Source of the DNA: Psoroptes ovis
Taxonomy: Eukaryota > Arthropoda > Arachnida > Sarcoptiformes > Psoroptidae
DNA length: 64,000 bases
Direction of reading: 5' to 3'
NCBI GenBank assembly: GCA_002943765.1
Contig: PQWQ01000001.1
Location: 2,329,501-2,393,500 of the forward strand
In this document: piece by piece, positions 1 through 13,200 of the stretch
Numbering within the stretch: the stretch's first letter is position 1
Layout of the letters: every line of letters begins with the position of its first letter
Notes under the pieces: model-generated
Database searches by the model: none
Seen by the model: the letters and a program-made list of their open reading frames with translations, nothing else
Told to the model about the DNA's origin: nothing
Translations under genes and position numbers: made by a program

Positions 1-399
1 TTTGAATGGTGTGAATGAATGGATTTTTTCCTTCTTCATTTTTTGAAATAAAAACCCATTCACCAAATGAAAAAATTCAATTTTTAGATTTATTCAAATC
101 TTCTATTGTTCGTAAATGATTATCATTATTATTTCTTCTTTTATTCAGCTGTGAATATCGATTATTATCAATTATTCTTTGGTTTTGAATAGCTAATTCT
201 TAATCGCTTGAATTTGATTCACATCTTTGATGACTACCCATAAAATGTTGGGTTCACCGCAAAGCATTTTAAAGCTATTTTGATCAGTCATTTCAAAGTT
301 TAAGCATTCAAAGTGTTAATTCACAGTTCATTTTCGGCTATTTCAAGATATTTTCCGCTGAAAAAATTTTCCATGTTGCTCGATGATTGATGTGAATTC

Positions 400-430
<31 letters not shown>

Positions 431-1710
431 ATCTTACGATCAATTAATTTTCGCTATTCTAAATATCAAGAAGTTATGATTAACCTTTCGAAAAAAACTT
501 TATGAAAATAATTAAAGGAATTTCAGAAGGTCGAAATGCTCCAGAAGAAAATGGTAAAAGTGCCAAGTTTCTCAAAGAAAAATTTTCACCTCAATAACTT
601 GATAACCAAGTTATTCACAAGTTTATTTTTCTTAATAATCAGCTCTTCATTATGAAAATATTCATTCTTAATAGAGTAATGCTAGCTTTAGAAACTTTTA
701 ATCAAAAGAACAGAAATATCTTCAAGGCAATTTAAGTGCGAAAAACAACAACAACAATAATAATAATGATACATAATTAAGCCATTTGAAGCTGGTGATA
801 ATTCTTAAAGTCAACGAAAATCATTGTTAACCAAAACTTGAGTCTTAATAATAATAATAATAATAATAATATTCATAACAATACGATAACATCTTAATGA
901 TCTTTTTTTCACTGCTAAAAAATTCTTATAAATTCTTACGATTTCATTGTTTTTTTTTCGTTCTCCCCCACATTCACCACCCACCAACACTAAGAATTTC
1001 AAAACAATAATGGACAATATAATGATTCTGGGTGAAAAAATATCCAAAAATTTCATTTCATTATGTTTGATTGTTGTGTTCGTTGTATTCAAGTGTGATG
1101 AAATGTATTTTTTACATTTGAAATTCATTCCAAATTCATTCAATTGTTGTTGTTGATTATTTTCAATTTAAAATTTGAGAATATTTCTTTAAATTTCTTT
1201 GAGAAAAAAAAATGGAAAAATTTTCAAACAACATTAAGCAAAAAAAGAGAAAAACAATGAAAACGTTATATTTTCGCCAGAAAACAATCCTAAATGTAAT
1301 GAAGAATCAGATTTTTCTCCTTATTTCTCTTGGCCTAAATTATTATTATATCTCTATGAGAATGTTTCATTAATATTTTGATTCTTTGATGATATTTTTA
1401 TTTTTCTATCTTCATTTTCCGCTAACCGAATGTGAATAGAATTTGATTTTGATGTTACCATCTTATCTCAATGTAAAAATCGGAAAAGTATATAATATTT
1501 GAAATAATATAAAGGAATGAACCAAGAAAAAATAAAATAAAATTCTGGGCATAAAAAATCGCAAATCGTGCAAAATTCTTTGAAAAAAAATAAAATAAAA
1601 AGGAAAATAGAGAACCTTTGCTTTCAATTGAAATAAGAGAAAAAATCTTATTTATATTTTCACAAACTAAAGATGAAAAACATCGAAACAAATGATAATT
1701 TACATTTAGA

Positions 1711-1787
1711 TGGTTGTCCGAAAATTTCATTCAGGTTCATGTATGTGATCCGTACAAAAAAAACCGAACGAACTTTTCGAACAATTC
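1711..1787. repeat. Mini inverted-repeat transposon relic, mariner-like ends (copy 1)
   Basis: The left end reads TGGTTGTCCGAAAATTTC. The right end, reverse-complemented, reads GAATTGTTCGAAAAGTTC, so the two form a diverged terminal inverted repeat around a core of about 40 bp. The same end motif (GTTGTCCGAAAAGTTC-like) recurs at 2850, 12773, 13571 and 15196. The resemblance to mariner-type ends is an inference from memory; no transposase is present. Confidence 0.4.
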
Positions 1788-2849
1788 AAATAATATAATT
1801 TTCAATGATGTTTTTTTCGAAAAAAAAGGAAATACAAAATTTAATATATATTGAAAAAGAAAATTACAAAAATAAGATATTTTTGAAGCGAAAATTCTTC
1901 GGTAAAATCGTAACCCAGAAAAAAAAATTTGAAACGATTTCGGAATAATAATATAATTTCATCGTAATTTAAGTTTCATTAATTCTTCAATGTTCGTTCG
2001 TTTTACGAAGATAATTTCATGAAATACCAATTACAAGATGTTCTGTAAAAAAAATAATGAATTAACCTTTTGATTCAATTCAATTAAATTTGTACGAATA
2101 TTTTTTTCGAATTTTTGATTTCAGATTTCATCATTGATGAAATGCTTGTTTCCATCATCGCAATATTATTATGTCATCATAATCATTTCGGTATAATGGA
2201 AAAAGCATGATGACATTTCTATTTGGATTTTCCTTTGATGACATTTTCCCGCTCAATATTTTAATAATAATCATTCTAACAATTGAATGTATGAGCATGT
2301 ACTCACTATACATTTGTTGTCATTGTCAAATACAAATGATGATAGTGATTATGATGATAAATCAAATTGAAATTGTATTTTTCGTTTTATTCTTTTCCAT
2401 TTTCACTAATTATAACACACAAACATTAATTTAATGAGCTTTTATGTAAGTGAATAATACATTTGTCGATTACAAAAACATTTGATATCTTCAAAAACGA
2501 TTCATAAGTATTAATATCCGAAAGGCAAATGTTAATTCGGAAAATGTATACACTTCAACAGCATATAAGATGAGATAAAGACAATACTTGACAATATTCA
2601 GTTTCCGTTCAATGATGATAATGTCCAAAATATTAGAACATATATCACATATATTTATTATGATAATGATAATGGTGTCCATACATTATCATCATCGTCG
2701 AAATTCCACTCGTTCCATGAATTATTTTTCAATTTTTTTCTCAAATAACTTTTAGTTAAAGAATCAAAGAATGAAAGCAAAATAACAAAAAAAAAAAAAA
2801 AACATTATGATTTTGATAATATCACATTTCTTTTGTGTATGATGCTGTC

Positions 2850-2924
2850 GAGTTGTCCAAAAAGTTCTTGACGATTTTCACTGTACGTTTCCATTGATTA
2901 AATACAGGAACTTTTCGGACAACC
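2850..2924. repeat. Mini inverted-repeat transposon relic, mariner-like ends (copy 2, best preserved)
   Basis: The left end is GAGTTGTCCAAAAAGTTCTTG. The right end, reverse-complemented, is AGGTTGTCCGAAAAGTTCCTG. They differ at only a few positions over 21 bases. The whole copy is about 75 bp, far too short to encode anything. It is the best-preserved member of the family in this window. Confidence 0.5.
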
Positions 2925-5067
2925 TTCAATACATTATTATTATCAATACAATTATTATTCTTGAATTTTTTTAGCTTTCAAAAAAAAAATTTCGCTTTTT
3001 TGATTTCAAAATAGAGAGAAATTTCAAATTATATTCATGAATTCATTAACATTTTGATGATTTAGATGATTTTTATTTTGCTTTTTATTGTTGTATATTT
3101 TTTTCGTTATTTAAGAAATTCGGTTTGATTTTGTTACAATATAAAATAATAATAATAATAATAATGATAATAAAATGAAATGTGATTATATTTTTTCAAA
3201 GAAATTGAAATTGTAAAATGAAATTATCATTTTCATTTTTTTTAAATTGCTTTTTTTATATTATTCCGGTATTTTTGATATTTTTTTCGTTATTTTGTTA
3301 AATTTAAAATTGAAATTTTCAAGTCAATTTCAAATAATAATATAAAAATAATACAACAATAACTTTATTTAATCAAAATTTAATTGAATTTTGTGAGTAT
3401 GAAAAAAAAAAAAAAAAATGGAACGAAACGAAATAAAATTGTCAAATCGCTGCGAAAAAGCCTCAGGTATTTCACCAAAAATGATATTTTGGTTAAAAGT
3501 TTTCGTTTCTCATTTTGAATGTAATTTTGGTAAAAAGTTGACCAAAAGAATCCAAATGAAATCAAAATGATTATAATAATGATAATAATGATAAATCAAC
3601 TTGGACTCTTGGCAATAATATCCCATAATTGATAAATTCTTAACATAGAACTAAATTGGAAAATTATGATTTTTTTTCTCATTTGAAATCAGCAATTATT
3701 TTTATTTTACAATCAATTGTTTTCCAATACTCATTTGAAATAATTGATTTTGATTGTCAATGATTTGAAAATCATTTCGATTGTTTACAATTGTTTTCAA
3801 TCATGATTTGATGCTTGGACAATTGAATTAGTATCACACATACAAGTCTTCAATAAAAGTATCTTCAATAATAATGAGAAATGCCTTAGGATGCTTCCAT
3901 TGAATACATTATTGCCACAATTACAAAAATATATAAATGAATTCCAAGATTGAATGTATAATGACAAAGAATAATACTAATAATTACATTGTTCAATAGA
4001 GAATACATGTTTACATTCTTGAATCGATCAGAATAATTCAAGAAATTATAACAAAGTTTTCTTGAATATAGTATTTGAATAAATAATAGATATGAGATTC
4101 AAAATTTAGATATTTTATTCTACTATGATCAACAATAAAAATGATTTTGATATGAATAATTCTGAATAAATAAACTTGTCAAATTATGAAAAAATGATTT
4201 TAAAAGATGAATGATTCAGTTGAAATTTTATTTTATTCAAAAAATTAAAATAAAATAGAATGAAATGAAAATAAAATAAAATTCTGTCATCAAAAACGGA
4301 AAATCATTATATTTTGAATAATAAACATCTGTCATCATTGAAAAATAAATGAAATGAAATGAAAAATTATTCATAGAATTAAATTTTTCAAATTTATTTT
4401 TAAATGGAAAATTGATTAAAAAAATACATTGTTCTTCACTCAATTTTATGAGTTGGAAAAAAATTGACGAATTCAAATTTCGTATGTTTTCAAATGTGAT
4501 TTTATTTTTTTCAGAATTATGGTAAAGTGAAACGTATTATTACGCAAGCGGCGTTGTTCATTGATGTTCTGTTTAGAGATGAAAACCATAAAATAGCAAT
4601 TCAAATAATTAAACAGTTTAAAGATGAATTTAAAAACGAAATTCCAGTGGAAAAATAAAACATTCATGACAAAAACAAAAACACAGACAGACAAATGAAT
4701 GGCAATAAAAATGCATCTAATTAAAATTTGATATAAATTGAAAACGAAATAATTTGCGATTTCCCTTCCATTTATGCATTTACATTCATTTCTGTGTAAA
4801 ATGTTGGAAATTTTCGGAACGAAATGACATTTTTTCATGTGAAATTGTCTTTGAAAACATTGAATCGTGAAATTTAAGAATCGTTTCATTGTTTTGTGTG
4901 TGTTGATTGAAAACATTTGTTTTAATAAATTTTTTTCAAATGTTCTCAGACAATTAATTAATTAAGTTTTTTTATGTTTCTTTGCAACATCAGCAACAGC
5001 CGTTTATGAATATTATGAATGATAACAATTGAAAGCATAATCGTAAAATTATTATTTCAATATTTCA

Positions 5068-8000
5068 ATGCATTCAATGAATATAAAATTGAATCAAAAC
5101 AGTAATAATAATATCGATAAAACATTATCACATTTTCAGAAGAAACAACAACAAAAACAATTGCTTGGTACTACTACGCCCACTTTGATCAATTCGATTC
5201 TGATTAATGATAATAATCATAATCAAAACATGTATAGATTAAGTTCATTTAATGAATCATCAACAACAACAACAACATCATCACCAACACCATTGTCATC
5301 GAAAAATAATAATAATGTAGGCATTTCTAATCATAATAATAACAATGAATTTTCAGCACTAATGACACCAACTTATGAATCGATTGATGTAAATAATTTA
5401 ATCGACACACATCAACACCATCAACAACAACAACAACACCACCATCATCATCATACTCATAATATTAATAATCATAGACATCATTCAACATATAATGATA
5501 ATGATCCAACAACATCTGTAATGTCTACAGCTGTTACTAGTACTAATTTGACAGCAGCAGCAGCTGTATATGCTGATTCTAGTCAAGGAACTAGTGAAAA
5601 TGGACATGAAGAATCTACTGGTTGTATGTCCGATAATCCAACTGTCACAATACCGGACAATCATCATTTATATCCGGCAGCAAATACTAATAATAATAGT
5701 CATTATTATAATCGCACATTAAATTCAATAATGCCCATCAGTGGTTTGATGACACCATTACAATCATTGGCAAATAATCAACAAAATTATCGATATTTTT
5801 ATCATAATAATAATTATAATAATAATCACAATTATAATCCATATTATCATCACTATCCATTCACAATGAATGGTGGTTATTTGACACGTTCATCAAATTA
5901 TTACTATCATTATCCAGAATATCATGAATTAAATAATCATCAACAACAACAACAAATTGATATATCATCATCATCGACATCATCACAAAATCATCAAACA
6001 TCATCATCGATATTGTATGGTCAAAATATGATTGATGATACATGTTTATCACCATCATCCACAACAGCTAATCGCCCACCATTTTTGTTATCCTCACCAT
6101 TAATTACAAAAGAAGAAGATTATGATATATTTAATGCTATATTTGCCTTGATATCATTGATGCTATATGTCTGTTGCATAGGATCAACATTAATATTATC
6201 ATATTTTTTATGGAATCATGAACAAGATTTAATATTATTTTGGTTAACAATTTTAGCATCAATAGTGCCATCCATAATAGTCAATATTATATCATTGAAA
6301 TGGTAAGTTATTTCAGAAAAATTTTTTATTCAATGATTTTCCATTGAAACTTACTGCCATAAGAGGATATTTAAAAAGGTCAAATTGAATTTTTTTTTTG
6401 TAAATCAAATTTATCATTAGGACACAAAATTTTTTTGAAATATTTCAAGACTTTCTTTTTCTTTATAAAAGTAATTTCAGTCGACATTGTCATATACACA
6501 GTGTGTCAAAAACAATAAAGTGAACAAGTTTTGATGAATTAAGTTCTCATATGTGCATCTCTTTTTTCATCGTTTATTTTTACTGTTGTTATTATTTTGA
6601 TATTAGTCAATTTCAAGTAAATTATTGTCATTTATTTTAGTTGTTATTTACTATTATCATTATTGTTGGCACATTTTATACTTTTATTTTTTATTTTTTG
6701 GATTAGTATCGCATCACTGATCATCAGTATGGACAAACCTTTATTTAATGGTTCACTACAAGAATAGAAATAATAATGAAAAACACATACTATTCAACGA
6801 AATTTACTTTTTCATTGAAAATTCTTTTTGAATGGACCATTTGTTTTCTTCTCGATTCTATATGTAAAATTATTATTATTATTTTCTTCTTCGATTCTTT
6901 ACTTTTATTATGGTTGTTTCTCTCTTTTTTGTTTTCATTCAACAACAACAATTAATCATTTGTATTCTTCGGAAAATAACGTAAAAATAATGTACGATAA
7001 ATTCATTCTGTTTGCGTGTGTGTATATGTGTGTATGTTGGTGCCTGTATTTTCATATATTCACAATTTAAAATGGTAGAAAAAATCACAAAAATCAAAAA
7101 TAAAAAAAAACGAGAATACACAAAAATATATTCTCTATTTAAATTTTATTGATTCTTTTTTCTTCTAGTAAGAATTGTATATTCTTAAATATCAGTTTTT
7201 TCTTATTTTTATTCGCTCATTTATTGTTTATTTGTTTGTTTGTTAAGATTAAAATACGAAAAAAAGCTATTAAAATGTTTATTCTTAGAAGAAACATTTA
7301 TTCAATGAGAAAATATAAAATTTCAAGTTAATTCTTTTATTTTTGAAATGATTCTAAATGATTCATTCTACTTTATTTATGTCGAAACACATAAAGTATA
7401 TTGTTATTATTACTGGTTATGTACGGCAATTATTATGGTGGACATTAAATGTTTATTTAATTGATCGAAGAAGAAAAAATAAAATAAAATGATTTTGATA
7501 TCAAGAATAAATACGAACAAAAAAACGATAACAATAAAATAAATTGAAATTGAAATCGTATAATCATCAAAATGAGTCGATTAATTTGATTTCAATTGTT
7601 TTTCTCGATATATTTCTGACGAATTTCAAATCATTTGGAATCTTTCCGATTCGAAATTCTAACTAAATATCGAGTAAATCTAAATAATGAGAAATAAATC
7701 GTTGAATATTTTTTTTCAGAATCAAAATCATTTCGATAAAAATCATCATCGAAAATTATAATTTGTATTGTGTATAGAGTACAGAAATTTATCTGCATCT
7801 CAGGTCAAAGATGTTAATTTTGCTTACTCAGAATCAATTTTGCAGATTTCCGGTGGCTCATTACAATGAATCACAAAAAAAATCAATTCGTGATCGAATC
7901 ATCATTATCGAAATTATTCGTAATTGAGAAAATAGTGATCTTCTTGAAATAATGATATTCAAATCGAAACGTTTCTGTTCTCATAATTTCACAATTTGAT

Positions 8001-11000
8001 TCGATCACAAGACCATCGGATAATCATAAAAAAATTCATGAGCAAGCAGTTATTGAACTACGAAGACTTCCATTTGTGCTTTTGCACAAAATGTACAAGG
8101 TATCAACAAGAGATTCATCAAACCAGTCATTTCGGTTTTGGTAGAATGACTTATACTTGAATGACAGGTAAATCTAGTGCTAAGGGAGATGAAATCACTG
8201 ATATTTAGAGCTACTTTTTATTAATAATAATGATTCTTTATTTATCGGTGCTCTGCTCAAGAGAGCACTTTCTATTCGAACCTAACATTTTTGGCGTCAT
8301 ATTTGCCAAAACAGCTTGCATCGATTTTGAAATAAAATAATTCATGAAAGCGCTTTAATTTTTTAAACTTTTTTTCACAAGTTTTTGATCAAAAAAATTT
8401 TTTTTTTCTTTGCACGCTGCACCAGTTTATCACTGTAAATCACTGTGATATTACAAGTTTTTGTCAATAAAGACAACTTTATGAATTGAGATGGAATTTC
8501 AGTGTCATAATCGTAATTGTAAACAAATGTTTCTATTATCATGAAAATAATAGCTGCATTTTTTCATTATTATCTTACCAGTAGTAGTTTCTAAAAGTTT
8601 ACATTGTATCATTGAAGATATTGAAAAAAGGGTTAATTTTTATTTCTACAGAAAATCAATTTGCAGAAAAAACGAAGCAAAAGTTACATTCATTCTCTAA
8701 TGATGACGATGATAATAATTATCAATTTACCAAATGTGACTGGTAAAGACTATATACAAACAAATACAAAAAAAACTTGTGACAAAGTTATGACTGTAAA
8801 TATTTGATTATTTTTATTATCGTCATTATCATCAGCTGTTGTCATTGTTTATTGTTTTTAACTGAAACAAAAAAAAAGTTTTCAAAATTACAATGTATTT
8901 CATTGTTTTATTATCTACTTGCGATGATTCTTTTATATTTCATTGATGAATAAATTTGTTCGATAAAATTCCTCAATAGCAGCTTTGAAATAAGTTCGAA
9001 AATTTCGATTGTTATATAGTTTTAATTATTTAATAAAATGGAAATAATTCATTAACAATTATTTGATTTCAAATTCAGATACAAACTATATTTTTCATGA
9101 AATCGATTGTAATTATACGAATGGTCACATTGTTGTTGCTTTGATCGAGACAACAGATTTTTAGCTAGTGTTCACTTGAAATGATTGTATAATTCAATAT
9201 AAAATGAATGAGATGAAATATTTCATTTTGGACAATACGAAGATATTTGAATTGAAAAATGAAGATATATTCGAGTTATGTTTGAGAGTTTAATCGATTT
9301 TTGTTTTAATACTCTCATATTAATCTACCAAAGAGAAGAAAACGAAAAAGATTGGTCACCATTTGATAAATGCAGTTCATCAGCAGCATTTTAAATTGAT
9401 AATATTGAAAAACAATGAAAAAACTAAGAGAAAAATCAATTTGTATTAAGTTTGTATTAAATGACCCAAAACATTTGTTCATTCTTGGAGTTATCGTTTG
9501 GAATTATTTATATTGATTCCAACTAATCAATCAGTTGTATTCAATGTACATCGGTATTTGTTTATAAGTGGAATGATATTATAAAAAACTTTGTCAATAG
9601 GGAAATAAAGCAAACATAAATTCTAAACGTATTTTTCTATTTTTTTCGTGTTTTCACACAATCATTTTATTGTTTTCTCATTATTTATTCTTAATCGAAA
9701 ACATCTGATTAAAAAAGAAGAAAAAATGATGCGAAATGTATGAATAAATGAATAAAATGCAATAATAACAATAATACACGAATAATGATGATAATAACAA
9801 TGAATGATAATAAAAATTGAGAAAACATTTGTAAGAACAAATGTTTGTGTGTTTTCTTTGTTTTATTTTTAAATTCATATAAGAATTATGGCTGATCAAC
9901 CAAAACAACATACCGAATTGTTTTTGGTGTTTTAACACAAACACACAGAAAGAATAATGAATAAATAGATCGAAAATATATTCCGATTATCATTGACCAG
10001 TATATATTTCCAGTTCATTCATTGCATCACTTGTAAATATAATAAATGCATCCATTTTGTATTAATTCTATTTCTATTTTGATGATTTGTATTTGTATTT
10101 CATTCATGTTTCATGTTCAATTAATATTTGATGTCATTATTTTATCCATATAATAATCTATCAACGAATAGATTAGTATGAAAATTTGATAGAAATGTAA
10201 AAAGAAATATTACAATTTTTTTTTTGAGTGAATGAAATTGAAAATGAATAAATAAATATAAATAAATTAATGAACCATTCATTGATAATAACGCAAAGAT
10301 CATTATGAATTATTATTATTCATTACTAAATTGATGATCATTGATCATAAGATTAAAAGATGATGTGTTTGAATTGTGTTTGGAAATGAATAAATGGAAA
10401 TAAATTTTCATTTTAAATTTACATTTGTTAATGTAGACAAGTTATTTTGATCTAATTGACTATTTAATTTTAATTCAAATCCTCATATAAATGCAGGGGT
10501 ATATTTTATATCATTACTCATGTAATTTTGACATACTTTTATTCATAAAAATTTGATGAAAAATTTAAAAATTTCATTTTTTTCATAACTTTTTAATATT
10601 TTTCAAAGTTTTCAATTGTAAACGATTCATAAATCAATTTTTTTTCAAATATCATTTGAACATTAAAGGTTATTGAATGATAATCAACGTCAACAACAAT
10701 TTGAAAAATATTATCATCAACAGCAACAAAAGCAGCAACAACAACAACAAAATTTAAATTTCAAAACAACTATTGAACCATATTTTTTACGACGGCCAAC
10801 GATTGGTCCATGTGGTTGGATGTTACGTTTATTATTACACTTGATTCTATTGGGACCAGTATTAAGGTAAATAAATGTTTGTATATTTACATTTATTCGT
10901 TTGTTTGTTTTTCATTTTATATTTTTGGCCTATTAAAATCTCAAGAGATTCCAATACAAATGATCATTCTATATTTTTATTTTCATTATTATTATTATTA

Positions 11001-13166
11001 TTTGATTAATCACATTTTGTATAGTGAATAATGAATGAATGAAAACACAGACACAGCTAAAAATGTCAACATAAATTTTTTTCCATCAATTTTCAACGAT
11101 ATCAAAGAATAATATCGTTGAATTGAAATTGAATTCCAATTTGATAAAAAAACAATTTTTGAAATAATTTTTTTTTCAAACACAGAAATCGTGAATCGCA
11201 AATGTTGTTTAAAAATAAATTGAAAAACAAAAATTCAATAATCATTAATCATTGAAATTCAATTCTTTTGCTTTCGGTTTTGTTTGAAATTTATCAAGAA
11301 AAATTTTACGAAAAAATTGAAATCATTTTTACTTCATTACTTGTCAAAATTTTCAAATTCAAATGATAATCTCAAAATCAATCAAATTGAAACTAAAAAA
11401 ATCCAAAATCAAAAAAAAAAAAAAAAAAAAAAAAAAATTCAAAAGATCAAACAGAATCAAAATGAAAAAAATCCAATTGTCATGACTAATTCATTATTAT
11501 TGTCATTGTCATTATTTATATTATCAAAGATATGATAATAAATCAGAGCCGCCATTTTGAACTTTGAATTTTTTCTTCGTTTTATTTTTCGAAATTGAAA
11601 TTGTCAAAGACAAGATTTCACATAGCATAAAGAAACATTATGTGTCTCTGTGTGGGGAAATCATTAAAAATATATAAATAGAAAGATAGAGATATGGAAA
11701 AGAATAAGAAGAATTATATGACAAATTCAGATTTCGCTATATTTTTCGGTGACTTTTTCTTCGGGTGAAACACTTTCATAGTTATTTAGTCAGTTAAGCA
11801 ACTTCCATTAAATTCAATGTTGCTGTCGTTGTCGCTATTTTTTGCATTATGATTCTGATTCAAATTTTGATTCACATTCTGACTTGAATTTTGATTCTTT
11901 TTTTTTCTTTTTTTTGCTACCAAAAATGATAATAATAATGAACCGGAATTTCATATCTTTGAAATAAGATTGATTCATAGATACAAGATAGAAATGGATA
12001 GATGGATAGATATAAGCATTAACTGATCTATGATATAGATGAATCAGTTCAAAGATAATAATAATAATGATAATGATGATTCTGTACTCATATATGAATG
12101 GTTTATATCGTTGATTCATAAATGAAACTATTCATCTATTTTTGCCGAAATATAAATATGAAATTCAGCGATTTCCATTCATATGGATTGATTCTGGAAT
12201 ATTTTATATACATTTTCCATTTGCTTGCTTGTTTCAAATAAAAAAAGCATTCTCTTAAAGCATTAATGTAATATTAATCGAAATCAAAAATAAATATATA
12301 AATATGGAAAATATAAATCAAAAATCATCAAGGATTAATTGAGTTATTATGATTATCATATAGACATATAATCACCATGGTTATTATTATTATTATGATT
12401 ACTTATTATTATTAGTTTTACATTTTGTCATTTTAATGCATGTGTGTATTGTTGGTTTTGTTGATTATATTGAAAATATAAAAACAAACAAATTGGAAAC
12501 AAAAATGAATGAATGAATCAATTGATATGCAATCAATCATAAGCGATGATCAAATAAAAATTTTGATCCATTTTTTTCCCATATAAAAATAAATGATAAA
12601 ATTGCAATCATTTCGATTCAATAATATTATTAATCAAACAAATTCATTAATTTCAAATGATTGAAAATGATTCAAAATAATTCTTGATATTAATTAAATT
12701 TTTCAAGAGACTTTCATTCATTTGAAATTCGAATAAATAAAAAATTTGATTTACTGATCCTAGCATTATTATAAGGTTGTACCGATTAATTTGTACCGAT
12801 TTTCAGTAAGCATTGATCGATTGCAGTTGAGGACTAATTTTTCGGACAATCCAATACACATATAGATATTAATTTTTAGTTTCAATTTCCAATTCAAATT
12901 CACTTCTATGGAAATGTTTCATTCATGAAGTATCAATGAGGAAAGGTCGTTGAATTTTCAATAACATTATTATTGAATTCGATTGCTTTCACCATTCATG
13001 TCAATCAACAACAGCAACAAAAACAAAAAAATTTGTCATCACCATAAAAATCAAATATTCAATATATTTCAATGAAAAACAGAAAAAATTCGTCCATTTT
13101 CGATTAATTTATTTTCTGGTTTTTATGGAACACAATATTCGTCCATGGACAATCAAACAAGAAAAC

Positions 13167-13200
<34 letters not shown>

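Larger units (their letters stand above)
1..5067. other. A+T-rich region without a recognisable gene
   Basis: No open frame here resembles a known protein. The longer frames, such as 4473-4916 on the minus strand, are Ile/Phe/Lys-rich translations of A+T-rich DNA with no splice-consistent continuation. The stretch holds a poly-A tract at 400-428, an ATT/TAA microsatellite near 849-870, and two small transposon relics listed separately (1711-1787 and 2850-2924). The 3' end presumably contains the promoter and 5' leader of the XK-related gene. An in-frame stop at 5044-5046 shows that its coding sequence does not extend upstream in this exon. Confidence 0.6.

Noticed and set aside
400..428. Poly-A tract as a retrotransposon tail (also 11410-11437, 13169-13198, 63320-63336)
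   Set aside because: No element body or target duplication adjoins any of them; homopolymers are common throughout this A+T-rich genome.
4473..4916. 147-codon minus-strand open frame
   Set aside because: Composition is that of translated A+T-rich DNA; no family resemblance, no splice continuation, no supporting signals.
8240..8300. Possible tRNA on the minus strand (GGTTCGAAT next to a stem)
   Set aside because: The T-loop-like motif has no matching acceptor, D or anticodon arms; only a simple hairpin remains.
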